From positions 25,566-89,565 of the forward strand of contig CALMYL010000011.1 of NCBI GenBank assembly GCA_937873695.1: a DNA stretch of 64,000 bases, in the 5' to 3' direction. Below are positions 36,637-46,382 of the stretch, piece by piece. Position 1 is the stretch's first letter. Each line of letters opens with the position of its first letter. The notes under the pieces are model-generated. The model was not told the origin of the DNA. It ran no database searches and saw only the letters and a list, made by a program, of their open reading frames with translations. A program made the translations under genes and the position numbers. The DNA is from an uncultured Ignavibacteria bacterium (GTDB lineage: Bacteria; Bacteroidota; Ignavibacteria; Tepidaquicellales; OLB5).

Positions 36637-38352
36637 ATGAGAATTAGACTAAATTTATTTTTGGCATTTATATTTACTGTAGTAAATCTAAGTGTATTTT
36701 CGCAAAGCGGCTTGAATGATAAGGACCCCACTTCCAAAAGCAACCCGTTAAAGCAGTTGGATCTGAATATGAATACCAACAAGATGGATCTACAGAACAT
36801 GGATATTCTGAAACAGATCGAGCCATCAGCAAATACAAGTACAATATATAATGATCAATTGCTGGAAGGTGCAGTTGATGCAGGTAAGTATATTGTTGGT
36901 CCAAATGACATATTTTCGCTGGGTATATGGGGTGTTGTAAACACTCCTTTGCCGCTTGCTGTTAGTCCCGAAGGATCTTTAATTATACCAAGCGTGGGCG
37001 AGGTCGCAGTCTCAGGGTTAACTTTGAGTGAAGCGAAAAACAGGGTTGTTGCAGCGGTGAAAAAGAGATTTATTTCCGCTGAAATAACTTTGACTCTTGT
37101 ATCACCTCGCAGATTCCTGGTTACGGTTTCAGGAGTTGGTCAGGGTACTTATCCAACTTCAGCAATTATGAGGGCAAGTTCTTTGATTGCGTTTATTTTT
37201 AGTGATAGTTTATCACTCATGAAATCAGGAACAACTCCCGGCGAAAAATATAATTTCAGCTTCAGAAACATTAAACTGAAACGCAAAAATGGTGAAATTC
37301 AGAGGATTGATCTTTATGAATATTTTGCTACGCAGAATGAACGGTATAATCCATTTTTACGAGAGGGTGATGTTATAACACTTCAAAAATATGACTGGGA
37401 AGGAAAGTTTATTGCGGTACAGGGGGCGGTTCAGTTCCCCGGAGTGTTTGAATATATCCCCGGTGATGACCTTGAGACAGCAATACAACTGGTTAGGGGA
37501 GTTGCTTCTGTAGCAAATCTGGATAGTATTACTGTTTCAAGGATGGATCCAACTGCAACGAAAATGGAAAAGATCTATCTGAATTTTGAAAAGGATAAGA
37601 ATTTTAAATTAGAACCTAATGACAGGGTGTACGTAAACGCGTTTGCGGAGCAAAGAAGAGATTTTAAGGTCTTGGTTTTAGGAGAGGTTGTAAGACCGGG
37701 AAACTATCCGATTACGCTTAATACAACCAGACTTTCTGATATTATAAACGAAGCAGGGGGGCTGTTGCCAAATTCTTATCTGCCGAATTCAGAGGTTTAC
37801 AGAAAACTTGATACATTTTTTATCCAGACAAAGAACAGGGATACTCTTGAAAATGTGTATACCAGACGACTTAATGATATTGTTTCAAACAAAGAAGAGA
37901 AGGAAAGTTTTGATCAGGACCTGCTATATAAGATTGGCAGAGTGAATGTTGATTTTAGTAAACTTGAAAAAGGTGATAATTCACAGGATATTATTCTTAA
38001 GAATGGCGATATTGTATATATTGCTGATAATAAGAAGGAAGTTTATGTATATGGCCAGGTGAACCGGCCGGGCTTTGTTCCATACAAAGAAGGGGCTGAC
38101 GCGCAGTACTACATAGATGCCGCAGGTGGATATGGCGAGCGCGCAGATGAAGATGAGATCCGGGTCATTAAATTCAAAACACGTGAATGGCTTGAGCCCG
38201 ATGAGGCGACAATCCAGTCAAGTGATTTTGTATACGTTCCAAGAGTAATAAAACGTGACTTTGCCTACGATATTGATCTCATATCAAAAGTAGCCGGAGT
38301 AATTGTTAGCGTCATAACATTAACATTATTAGTAATTCAATCACAAAAATAA
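36637..38352 (+). CDS. Polysaccharide export protein (Wza-like, SLBB domains)
   Basis: 571 residues. The signal peptide is 1-22. The polysaccharide biosynthesis/export domain begins near 88 (KYIVGPNDIFSLGIWG) with PEGSLIIPSVGEVAVSGLTLSEAKN. Three SLBB-type repeats follow (VQGAVQFPGVFEYIPGDDL, VLGEVVRPGNYPITLNTTRL, VYGQVNRPGFVPYKEGAD). A C-terminal hydrophobic helix (GVIVSVITLTLLVIQ) could be the membrane-crossing barrel helix as in Wza. No lipobox Cys is seen. It would form the outer-membrane exit for the polymer. Confidence 0.92.
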   Translation: MRIRLNLFLAFIFTVVNLSVFSQSGLNDKDPTSKSNPLKQLDLNMNTNKMDLQNMDILKQIEPSANTSTIYNDQLLEGAVDAGKYIVGPNDIFSLGIWGVVNTPLPLAVSPEGSLIIPSVGEVAVSGLTLSEAKNRVVAAVKKRFISAEITLTLVSPRRFLVTVSGVGQGTYPTSAIMRASSLIAFIFSDSLSLMKSGTTPGEKYNFSFRNIKLKRKNGEIQRIDLYEYFATQNERYNPFLREGDVITLQKYDWEGKFIAVQGAVQFPGVFEYIPGDDLETAIQLVRGVASVANLDSITVSRMDPTATKMEKIYLNFEKDKNFKLEPNDRVYVNAFAEQRRDFKVLVLGEVVRPGNYPITLNTTRLSDIINEAGGLLPNSYLPNSEVYRKLDTFFIQTKNRDTLENVYTRRLNDIVSNKEEKESFDQDLLYKIGRVNVDFSKLEKGDNSQDIILKNGDIVYIADNKKEVYVYGQVNRPGFVPYKEGADAQYYIDAAGGYGERADEDEIRVIKFKTREWLEPDEATIQSSDFVYVPRVIKRDFAYDIDLISKVAGVIVSVITLTLLVIQSQK

Positions 38353-38359
38353 AGTAATT

Positions 38360-39538
38360 TTGGAAAATCAGAATCATACTCAACAAGCTAGTACATTTAC
38401 ATTAATCGATGTTTTATCAGTTTATTTCAAGTACAGGAATAAGATATTTTTATTTACGCTAGTTGCATGTATTGTATATGTAGTAATCTATTTTTTCGTC
38501 TTGGATAAAATCTATTTTTCTAATGCATCTGTCAAAAGCAGCACTAAATCATCGGGTTTATTGGGAGCATTAGAAAGTGGCATACCGGATATTGGCGGGC
38601 TTGATGATATAGGAATTGGAAACAGCAAATCAGCAAAAGAATTGGCAGCTTATGAAGAAATATTGTACAGCAGAAGATGCCTAGAAGGTTTGATTAACAA
38701 GTTTGGAATAAAAAATGAACTTCAATACGATTACATGGAAGATGTATTAAAGCATGTAAAGGAGAATATGGTTGAAGTAAAACAGGAGAAGCTATCCGGC
38801 ATTATGTACATTGGTGTTTATTACAAAGATCCAGTTATTGCGCAACAAATGGTGGGATTTCTAATAGATGAGTTGAATAAGATAAACATCGAGATGAATG
38901 TTTTAAATGCAAAAAATAATAGAGAGTTTATAGAAAAAAGATATTTCCAGGCCAGAACGGATCTAGCCAGTACTGAGGACACATTGAAGGCTTTTCAAAA
39001 AATATATGGAATATCACCGGATCTGCAGATAAAAGCTTCAGTCCAGTCGCTGTATGCAATAGAGGCTGAATTGAAATCAGAAGAAGTTAAATTGGATGTA
39101 ATTAAGAAAATTTTAAGCGCTGATCAGCCGGAAGTTAAATTACAGGAAGCTAAAGTCGCGTCTCTTAAAAATAAGATTTCGGAAATACAATTTTCGACAG
39201 ATAATAATGATCTTTTAAAACTTGGAAATTCGCCTGATATTGGCCTCAGTTACTTAAGACTGCAACGAGAAGTTGAAATACAGGGTAAGATAGTCACTTT
39301 TCTGCTTCCTATTTATGAGCAATCTAAAATTGAAGAGAAAAGAGAAACTCCTTCATTATTACTTCTTGATAAGCCTTATTTAGCAGAAAAGAAGAGTAAG
39401 CCAAAAAGATTCACTATGGTAGTAATATTGACATTTATTACGTTTTTCATTCTTTTAATAACATTCATTATTTATTCTAGAATAAAACTGTTCATTTCAT
39501 CTCCTCATTATCAGGCATTGAAGTTCAAAAGTAAATAA
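38360..39538 (+). CDS. Chain-length determinant (Wzz/GNVR) protein
   Basis: 392 residues. Membrane helices lie near 30-50 and 352-375, flanking a periplasmic, largely coiled-coil region (AELKSEEVKLDVIKKILSADQPEVKLQEAKVASLKNKISEI). A Pro-rich KPYLAEKKSKPKR stretch before the second helix is typical of Wzz and GNVR domains. There is no cytoplasmic tyrosine-kinase domain. TTG start 7 bases after the export gene. It should set polymer length together with the polymerase. Confidence 0.88.
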   Translation: MENQNHTQQASTFTLIDVLSVYFKYRNKIFLFTLVACIVYVVIYFFVLDKIYFSNASVKSSTKSSGLLGALESGIPDIGGLDDIGIGNSKSAKELAAYEEILYSRRCLEGLINKFGIKNELQYDYMEDVLKHVKENMVEVKQEKLSGIMYIGVYYKDPVIAQQMVGFLIDELNKINIEMNVLNAKNNREFIEKRYFQARTDLASTEDTLKAFQKIYGISPDLQIKASVQSLYAIEAELKSEEVKLDVIKKILSADQPEVKLQEAKVASLKNKISEIQFSTDNNDLLKLGNSPDIGLSYLRLQREVEIQGKIVTFLLPIYEQSKIEEKRETPSLLLLDKPYLAEKKSKPKRFTMVVILTFITFFILLITFIIYSRIKLFISSPHYQALKFKSK

Positions 39539-39581
39539 TTATTCAGGTCGACAGATACATATTAGAACTCTAAATTCAAAA

Positions 39582-40799
39582 TTGTGGTTGAGCATTTCAG
39601 GAATTATCTTTATCATGGTGATATACCGAAATTCATGGCTTCCAGGTGGTATCGCATTACAAGGTAAAGAAATTTTTGTTATTGTCATTCTCATAATACT
39701 GGCTTTTGTATATCAATTTGATTTAAATATACTTAATAATTTCCTGAATTTTAATTTGTTGAGATTTGAAAATGTTTTCTTTTTATTTATTTTTTTTAGT
39801 TACAGTATTTCAATTTTTGTTTATAATCGTCAAGAGATAAGCACGGTTTTCAATGTTTTTTACACTTCTACATTTCTGGGATATACTTACTTATTTTTTA
39901 TCAAAGTTCCGCAAATCCTTTGCAAAAGCAAAGAACTAATGAAAAGTTTTTTCGTTTTTATATTTTATCTCGGTTCATTTATAACTTTTTTTGGATTATT
40001 GATCTATTTCGCTGGAATATCTCCAATAGAAAAATATGAATTTGCAGCATATTCTATTATAGTTCACCCAAACTTCACTGCAAACTTATATACCTCTTTT
40101 ATTATTTGTTCAGTTTTTTACTATCTTTATTATAGGATTGAGTTTTCTGATTTTTATAAAAGAATTGTATTGGTAAGTATAATTCTGCAAATCATTTCTC
40201 AATTATTTACTTTCGGTCGCGGTGGTTATGTTGGAACAGCAGTTAGTCTGGGAATATTGTTTGCTTTTTTTTATAGAAAAAAGATAATTTTACTTTTTCC
40301 TGTTATTATTTCTTTGTCAGCTTTGATTTTCCCCAGATTTCTTTCAGCGAAGGGGACGGGCTCATTCCTATCTAGATTTATGCTTTTAATCCCTGCATAT
40401 CATATGATGAATGAAAACAGGACGGTCTTCTTATGGGGATATGGTGCTTTTTCTAACATTGAGATATTTTCGAAATATATGATTATTTATAATATTTTAG
40501 AAGAAAATATTTCCGATCCTCATAATTCTTACATTAGATTGATCCTAATGTTTGGAATAATTTTTACAGCATCCTTAATCATTTATATTTTATATCTTTT
40601 ATCCAGATTGTTTTTCAGAATACTCAAATCTACTTCAGAAAATGAAAGATTGTTCAATAGTTTTTTGTTGGCCGCTACAGCAGGTTTGTTGGTGCAAAAC
40701 TTATTTGATTCAGGCTTGTCTTCAACTGTTTTTTTCCATATCCAGTTCTTTCTTTTATATCTGGGTATCATCAGAATAATCTTAAATTCGAAAGTTTAG
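39582..40799 (+). CDS. O-antigen polymerase/ligase-like membrane protein (Wzy candidate)
   Basis: 405 residues with about ten to eleven hydrophobic helices. A larger loop between the last helices contains FLWGYGAFSNIEIFSKYMIIYN and DPHNSYIRLILMFGII, the PHNxY-like motif of Wzy/WaaL proteins. FTFGRGGYVGTAVSLGI is also typical. As the only such protein in the locus it is the probable polymerase, though a ligase cannot be excluded. TTG start. Very AT-rich. Confidence 0.82.
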   Translation: MWLSISGIIFIMVIYRNSWLPGGIALQGKEIFVIVILIILAFVYQFDLNILNNFLNFNLLRFENVFFLFIFFSYSISIFVYNRQEISTVFNVFYTSTFLGYTYLFFIKVPQILCKSKELMKSFFVFIFYLGSFITFFGLLIYFAGISPIEKYEFAAYSIIVHPNFTANLYTSFIICSVFYYLYYRIEFSDFYKRIVLVSIILQIISQLFTFGRGGYVGTAVSLGILFAFFYRKKIILLFPVIISLSALIFPRFLSAKGTGSFLSRFMLLIPAYHMMNENRTVFLWGYGAFSNIEIFSKYMIIYNILEENISDPHNSYIRLILMFGIIFTASLIIYILYLLSRLFFRILKSTSENERLFNSFLLAATAGLLVQNLFDSGLSSTVFFHIQFFLLYLGIIRIILNSKV

Positions 40800-40838
40800 T
40801 AATCTAATTAAAAAGCTTTAAAATCTCAATTTTATAAT

Positions 40839-41810
40839 ATGGTATCAGTAATTTGCGTGTGTTATAATTCTGAAATGTATATTAATGAAGCAATTGATTC
40901 CGTTCTTGAACAGTCCTTTGATGAGTATGAAATAATAGTTATTGATGATGGTTCCGAAGATTCCACTATAACAAAACTGTCTAAGTACAGAACACTAAAT
41001 AATTTTACATTGATTGAAATGAAACATACAGGAAATCCTGGTTTCTTAAGAAATGAAGCAGTAAGATGTTCTAAATACGAATTGATAGCTTTCATAGACT
41101 CAGATGATGTATGGTTCCCAGATAAATTATCTAAGCAGATAGAATTCATTCAAAACTATGATATGATCTGTACGAATGCGGAGAGATTGATTCAGAAGAA
41201 CATTGTTTTTGACTCTATTCTTTCTAGAATCTCAGATAGCATTTTTAGGAAGAACAATACAAATATTGCCCCGAATGTATTTTTTGAGGATCTAATAGGC
41301 AATATTGAGCTAACTATTCCTAAAATATTAGTGATGAATTATGTCATCCCTTCCAGTGTTCTAGTTAAGAAAAGCGCATTTCTTTCTTCAGGGATGTTTG
41401 AACAATCACTTGGAAAAAGAGGTGAAGATTATTTATTGTGGCTTATGATATTAAAGAGATATAAGGTAATACTATTAAAAGAGATATTAATTAAATACAG
41501 GATACATGAAAAGAATCTTTCACTTCAATCTTATGATGAACGCATCAAATTACTTGAAAGAACTATAGATATTAGAAAAGAATACCTTTCGAGTGATAAC
41601 GAAGAGATTTCTAGTTCAGCGAAAATCGGTTGCAAGGAAATCTATCATGAATTAGGAAAGTTAGCTTTAGCTAAGAGAAATTTTGATTCATCTGCTTATT
41701 ATTTTCTTAGGTATGTGCATCTGTTGCCAATAAGACCTTCAATTGAATTGTTGAAATATTCTTTGATTTTTGTGTATGTTAAGTTATGCAGCATTTTTGC
41801 TAGGAGATAA
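40839..41810 (+). CDS. Glycosyltransferase family 2
   Basis: GT-A fold, 323 residues. It opens VSVICVCYNSEMYINEAIDSVL with DDGSEDST near residue 38 and the metal-binding acidic motif FIDSDDVWFPDKL near 87. The acceptor-side GEDYLLWLMILKRY carries the ED pair near residue 200. A helical C-terminal extension resembles that of the GT2 encoded at 43324. Sugar specificity cannot be read. Its AGGAG at 41802-41806 overlaps its own end and would serve the next gene. Confidence 0.9.
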   Translation: MVSVICVCYNSEMYINEAIDSVLEQSFDEYEIIVIDDGSEDSTITKLSKYRTLNNFTLIEMKHTGNPGFLRNEAVRCSKYELIAFIDSDDVWFPDKLSKQIEFIQNYDMICTNAERLIQKNIVFDSILSRISDSIFRKNNTNIAPNVFFEDLIGNIELTIPKILVMNYVIPSSVLVKKSAFLSSGMFEQSLGKRGEDYLLWLMILKRYKVILLKEILIKYRIHEKNLSLQSYDERIKLLERTIDIRKEYLSSDNEEISSSAKIGCKEIYHELGKLALAKRNFDSSAYYFLRYVHLLPIRPSIELLKYSLIFVYVKLCSIFARR

Positions 41811-41842
41811 TTATCAAAGAGATCATAAAATCTACTGCAAAA

Positions 41843-43276
41843 TTGGGATTATCAAATTTGATGAATGTATTGGCAATGATAATCAAGACTAAAGTTCTGG
41901 CGTTGTTGCTTGGGCCTCTAGGTGTAGGTATATTTTCGTTAATTCAAAATACTTCAAATCTACTTCTCAGTATTTTACCGATTGGATCGGTGGGTTTTAC
42001 AAAATATGTATCTGAATACTATAGTGATAATAAAATTGAGAAAATAAATTTTCTTTTTAGAAGATTGTTATCGCAAAATATCTTGTTTATAGCTTTTGTT
42101 TCAGTGATTATTGTTTTGTCACCCGGATCATTAAGTCGATTGTTCTATTCTAATGAAGAGTATTGGAAGTACATCATTATTCTCTCAGTATTACTTCCAC
42201 TTGGCATGCTATCGAATTTTCTGGAAAGTTATATGAAAGCAATTCGTTTGATCGGTAGATTCGTTAAAATGTCGATTCTGAACTCAATTGTTTCAATTCT
42301 TATCTTTATCCCTATGGTTTATTCTTACCAACTTTACGGAGCTTTAGCAGCATCTGCTTTTTCGTTTGCGACAAATATTCTATTGTGTATCTATTTCCTG
42401 AAGAAAAGTAATGTGTTACCAAATTTTAGAAAAATAGAAAATGTGAAAAAGGAAGTATTCAAGAATATTTACAGCATGGGACTCGCAATGCTGATAATGG
42501 TTTTCATCCAGCAAGTTACCGTTCTGTTTATTAGAACATTAATTATTAGTAAATTTGGTATTGACAGTTTAGGCGTATATCAAAGTATATATTCGGTATC
42601 TACTAATTATTTTGGTTTATTTTTTGTAACTGTGATATCTTATGCAATACCAAAACTATCTTCATATAAGAATACTGCATTTGTTATTGACGAAATCAAT
42701 AGAATTCTTAAATTCTTCATATTATTATATACTCCGTTATTAGTAGTTTGTTTTGTATTTAGAAAAAACATACTACTGTTACTGTTTTCGAGTTCTTTTC
42801 TTCCAGCCGCTGATTTGTTGATTTTTCAGCTACTTGGTGAGCTCTTTAAAGCGATTACCTGGGTAATTGGCCTTTGGTTTGTCCCCCTTGCAATGAAGAT
42901 TAGACAATGGTTTCTATTTGAAATATTATTTAACATAACGTATTTCCTTATTGCATATATTCTCGTATCGTATTATGAGTTTGGCATGATATCGGTAACT
43001 TTTTCATACTTCCTTTCGTATTTGATTTTTGCTCTCTTAAATATTTGGTATATTAAACATATTTTGAACTTCACATTTAAATTCAAAAGTCTCAAAATCT
43101 TGCTAGTAAGTATATTGTCAATACTATTAGTTTTTCTTATCTCTCAATATGACCTTTTTTTAGGGTATTATTCTTTTATACCTGTTTTGTTGATTTGGAC
43201 TTATGTGCTTATCAACAAGAATGAAGTTCTTCAGACGAAATATTTGTTACTTGAAGTTTTAAAAATCAAGAGATGA
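41843..43276 (+). CDS. Polysaccharide flippase (Wzx-like, MOP superfamily)
   Basis: 477 residues from TTG 41843, with about 12-14 hydrophobic helices and the Wzx-type N-terminus SNLMNVLAMIIKTKVLALLLGPLGVGIFSL. It would flip the lipid-linked repeat unit. The start is doubtful: no ribosome-binding site precedes TTG 41843. The in-frame codons from 41810 (IIKEIIKSTAK) look like the normal flippase start and follow AGGAG at 41802-41806, but contain only ATT and ATC as possible initiators. An in-frame TAG at 41801 excludes anything earlier. Confidence 0.88.
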   Translation: MGLSNLMNVLAMIIKTKVLALLLGPLGVGIFSLIQNTSNLLLSILPIGSVGFTKYVSEYYSDNKIEKINFLFRRLLSQNILFIAFVSVIIVLSPGSLSRLFYSNEEYWKYIIILSVLLPLGMLSNFLESYMKAIRLIGRFVKMSILNSIVSILIFIPMVYSYQLYGALAASAFSFATNILLCIYFLKKSNVLPNFRKIENVKKEVFKNIYSMGLAMLIMVFIQQVTVLFIRTLIISKFGIDSLGVYQSIYSVSTNYFGLFFVTVISYAIPKLSSYKNTAFVIDEINRILKFFILLYTPLLVVCFVFRKNILLLLFSSSFLPAADLLIFQLLGELFKAITWVIGLWFVPLAMKIRQWFLFEILFNITYFLIAYILVSYYEFGMISVTFSYFLSYLIFALLNIWYIKHILNFTFKFKSLKILLVSILSILLVFLISQYDLFLGYYSFIPVLLIWTYVLINKNEVLQTKYLLLEVLKIKR

Positions 43277-43323
43277 ATAATGTTTCATTATTTTACAAAT
43301 GAAGTATAATTTTCTTATATTTT

Positions 43324-44241
43324 ATGAGTTACGAATTAGGGAAAGAGCCGTTAGTTAGTGTTATAATTCCAACCTACAATAGAGCACATATTCTTGGTGA
43401 AACTTTACATTCTATTTTAAAACAAGATTATAGGAATATTGAAATCATAATAATTGACGATGGCTCTACTGATGGTACAGCTACCTGTGTAAGTGAATTT
43501 AATACAGAACTAATAAGGTATCATAATGTTGGCAAATTAGCTGATATTGCAAAACTTAGAAACATTGGTATTTCACATGCGACAGGCGATGTAATTGCTT
43601 TTTGCGATGATGATGACCTTTGGATTTCGAATAAACTAAGCTCACAATTGCCTTATCTTAAGTTTTATGATATGATTTGTTCAAATGCCGCGCAAATTGA
43701 CTATTCTGGAATAGTTGTTAATACTCCTATGATTGATGGTAAGGTTGAGAGCAAATGTCTAGATACAATAACATTACTGCATTCAAATTATGTTATAACT
43801 TCTTCTGTTATTATCAAAAGAAGTTCATTACATGAATTGTTTGTTGAGAGGAAGTCCACTTATTCAGCAGAGGACTATGAATTATGGATTAAGCTGTCTT
43901 TAAGTATAAAGATATATTACTTAAATGAGAGATTAGTTTTGTTCAGAAAACATGAGAATACTACATCTTTTGATAGGAGCAGAATGCATTCCAAATTGCT
44001 AAATCAAGTGATTTTAAGATTAAAAGAATATGTAAAAAATGAAAATGCAGAAATAAGAAATAATGCTAAGATCTCTATTATTAGACAAAGGCGTGAATTG
44101 ACAAAAGTTTACTTCAAAAATTCTCATTTTGGTCAATTGCTTAAGGAAAGCTTAAAGATTCTTGCTGGAGTATTAAGTTATAACTTTCTTAAGTACTATG
44201 TGAAAACTAATTTCCTAACAAAGACTCTTTTTGTATTCTGA
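43324..44241 (+). CDS. Glycosyltransferase family 2
   Basis: 305 residues, GT-A fold. VSVIIPTYNRAHILGETLHSIL, IIDDGSTDGT and FCDDDDLWISNKL (acidic metal motif) are followed by SAEDYELWIKLSL with the catalytic-base region. It is similar in layout and in its C-terminal helical extension (NAEIRNNAKISIIRQRRELTK) to the GT2 at 40839, suggesting duplication with the flippase between them. Specificity unknown. Confidence 0.9.
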   Translation: MSYELGKEPLVSVIIPTYNRAHILGETLHSILKQDYRNIEIIIIDDGSTDGTATCVSEFNTELIRYHNVGKLADIAKLRNIGISHATGDVIAFCDDDDLWISNKLSSQLPYLKFYDMICSNAAQIDYSGIVVNTPMIDGKVESKCLDTITLLHSNYVITSSVIIKRSSLHELFVERKSTYSAEDYELWIKLSLSIKIYYLNERLVLFRKHENTTSFDRSRMHSKLLNQVILRLKEYVKNENAEIRNNAKISIIRQRRELTKVYFKNSHFGQLLKESLKILAGVLSYNFLKYYVKTNFLTKTLFVF

Positions 44242-44346
44242 GATAAATGCAGAGCATTCATAGATATTATCTAGTTTCATCTAAATCATTAGTAATAACG
44301 AAATTCTAATTTTAATTCATACTAAATACCTCTGGAGGGCCAAGTT

Positions 44347-45135
44347 TTGTTATACAAATTAAAACTAAATATTTTCAAAAATCATTTTTTAAGAAACACA
44401 TACAGAAAGTTCTTTCGGAAGAATGAAATTAGATCAGGTGACATAAGAAGATATTATATCGGTAAATACTCTATGGATAAAACATTCATTGATGTTGGAT
44501 GTATGTGGGGAGTAAATGGTTTTTTCACTTTTTTGGCTGAGGAACTTGGCGCCAAAGAATCAACTGGATTTGATATTTATCCACAGAGCGATGAATTCAG
44601 AAAAATGCATGCAGAAAAGAAATCGAAGGTCAAATTTGTTCAAGGAGATATTAACTCAAAAAAAGATCTTGATGATTTGGGAAAATTTGATGTTGTATAC
44701 TGCACAGGTTTACTATATCATGTTCCTGACCCAATTTATACTCTGAATAGGTTAAGACAAATATCAAATGATCTGTTAATAATCGGAACGGCTATTATTC
44801 CGGAAATCAATGGTATACAAAATTGTGCCGTGTATTATCCTTTGTTGGATGAGAAACAAAGGAAGATCTGGGATTTGAAGCAGGGTGACCAAATTGCTAT
44901 CAACTCGCCATATGATTACAAACAGGGCTATGGAAATTGGTTATGGGGATTTTCTGAATCATGTCTGGAATCAATGATTAAGACTTCAGGGTTTGATATT
45001 ATAGAAAAATCTGTTGGGAAGTTCTACAGTTACATTGTCTGCAGAATCAGCAAAGAGGAATTCATGCATGTTTCCGGTGATTGGGTTGTCCCGGAATACA
45101 GAAAGAATATTGAAAGCGTTATTTCATCAAAATAG
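44347..45135 (+). CDS. SAM-dependent methyltransferase (DUF1698-like)
   Basis: 262 residues. Class I fold with motif I FIDVGCMWGVNGFF near residue 45, acidic FDIYPQSDEF (ribose hydroxyl contact), FVQGDIN and VVYCTGLLYHVPDP. The sequence layout resembles the DUF1698/CmoB-like group, but its place suggests O-methylation of a sugar. TTG start, 8 bases after a strong GGAGG at 44334-44338. About 105 bases without a gene precede it. Confidence 0.82.
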   Translation: MLYKLKLNIFKNHFLRNTYRKFFRKNEIRSGDIRRYYIGKYSMDKTFIDVGCMWGVNGFFTFLAEELGAKESTGFDIYPQSDEFRKMHAEKKSKVKFVQGDINSKKDLDDLGKFDVVYCTGLLYHVPDPIYTLNRLRQISNDLLIIGTAIIPEINGIQNCAVYYPLLDEKQRKIWDLKQGDQIAINSPYDYKQGYGNWLWGFSESCLESMIKTSGFDIIEKSVGKFYSYIVCRISKEEFMHVSGDWVVPEYRKNIESVISSK

Positions 45136-45206
45136 ATGCATTTTTTTCTTAAACGGTTTTTTATGTAAATTGAATACTTTTTGATAATGTAAAGCTAATT
45201 TTTCTA

Positions 45207-46382
45207 ATGAGAGTTAAGAAAATACTCTTTGTTATTCACTCGTCTGCCCCTTCCGGAGGTGCTGAAGATGATATTGAGAACCTACTTATACGGTTATGTA
45301 AATCAGGTAAATACGAGATACATGGTTTGTTGCCGCCGGGCCAACGAAAGGAAGCATTTGCTAAGTATTTTGATAAATTCGCAAATTTAAATTGGGGAGT
45401 ATTTCCAGTTATTTATGATGGATTATTCAAATATCTTAAATATGTGCTAAAGATGTTTATACAAATTTACCAGATTAGGAAGTTCATAGGAAAGAATAAG
45501 TATGATGCTTGTTTTATGAGTGTAGCGGTTTTGTTGTGGCCAACACTCTATCTAAAAATCTGTAAGTTCAAACAGATTGTTTTCGTGAAAGAAACTATAG
45601 AACCCTTGCAAATCAGAAAAATAATATACAAAATAATTGATTATAGTTCATCTTATATTATTCCAAATTCTGCAATAATTGAAGATGAGTTCAGACGATT
45701 TACACACTCTCAAAAAATCAAGACTGTATATTCTTCTGTTTCTGTCTCGAATTGTGACCATCCAAATGTTCAGGAATATGAAGAACAAATAGGTTCTGAA
45801 ATTATTCGAGTTATGCAGCAGGATTCATTCAAAATGATGATGATTGGAAATCTGATTAAGATTAAAAATCCTTTAGCTGCTGTAAAAGCAATTGAAATAT
45901 TGAAAAGAGATACAAGGTTGAATCCAAAGCTTTTTATAATTGGCAAGGATGATGTCGAAATTAAATACGGTAAATCTGTGCTGAGTTATATTGAAAAGTA
46001 TCAACTTCAATCTTCTGTAAAGTTACTTGGATTCCAATCTAAGGAAGTAATTGAATATTTATTGCCAAAAATGGATTGCCTTGTCATACCATCATTGAGT
46101 GAAGGAATTCCTTTAGTATTGGTATACGCATTGAAACACAAAGTTCCCATTCTGACTACAGAAGCAGGAGGAATCTCCGATATCATCAAAAATGATTTCA
46201 ATGGAATAATTATAAAACCAAGTCCGGAATCTATCAGGGAGGCAGTCATTTACTTAAATGGAACACCGGAATTGAAAAATAAACTGGTAAATAATGGTTA
46301 TTCTACTTACCTTGAAAAATTTAATCTTGAAAGCAATCTGAATGAAATTGTTGAAGTCTTAGAAGAGGTTATCTCACATTGA
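45207..46382 (+). CDS. Glycosyltransferase family 4 (GT-B)
   Basis: 391 residues. The N-terminal half starts VIHSSAPSGGAEDDIENLL (the Gly-rich acceptor loop). The C-terminal half has MMIGNLIKIKNPLAAVKAIEIL, VKLLGFQSKEVIEYL and LVIPSLSEGIPLVLVYALKHKVPILTTEAGGISDII, the EGxPLxxxEA-type nucleotide-sugar motif. These are GT4 retaining transferases. The end overlaps the start of the exported glycosidase-like gene (TTGA). Confidence 0.88.
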   Translation: MRVKKILFVIHSSAPSGGAEDDIENLLIRLCKSGKYEIHGLLPPGQRKEAFAKYFDKFANLNWGVFPVIYDGLFKYLKYVLKMFIQIYQIRKFIGKNKYDACFMSVAVLLWPTLYLKICKFKQIVFVKETIEPLQIRKIIYKIIDYSSSYIIPNSAIIEDEFRRFTHSQKIKTVYSSVSVSNCDHPNVQEYEEQIGSEIIRVMQQDSFKMMMIGNLIKIKNPLAAVKAIEILKRDTRLNPKLFIIGKDDVEIKYGKSVLSYIEKYQLQSSVKLLGFQSKEVIEYLLPKMDCLVIPSLSEGIPLVLVYALKHKVPILTTEAGGISDIIKNDFNGIIIKPSPESIREAVIYLNGTPELKNKLVNNGYSTYLEKFNLESNLNEIVEVLEEVISH

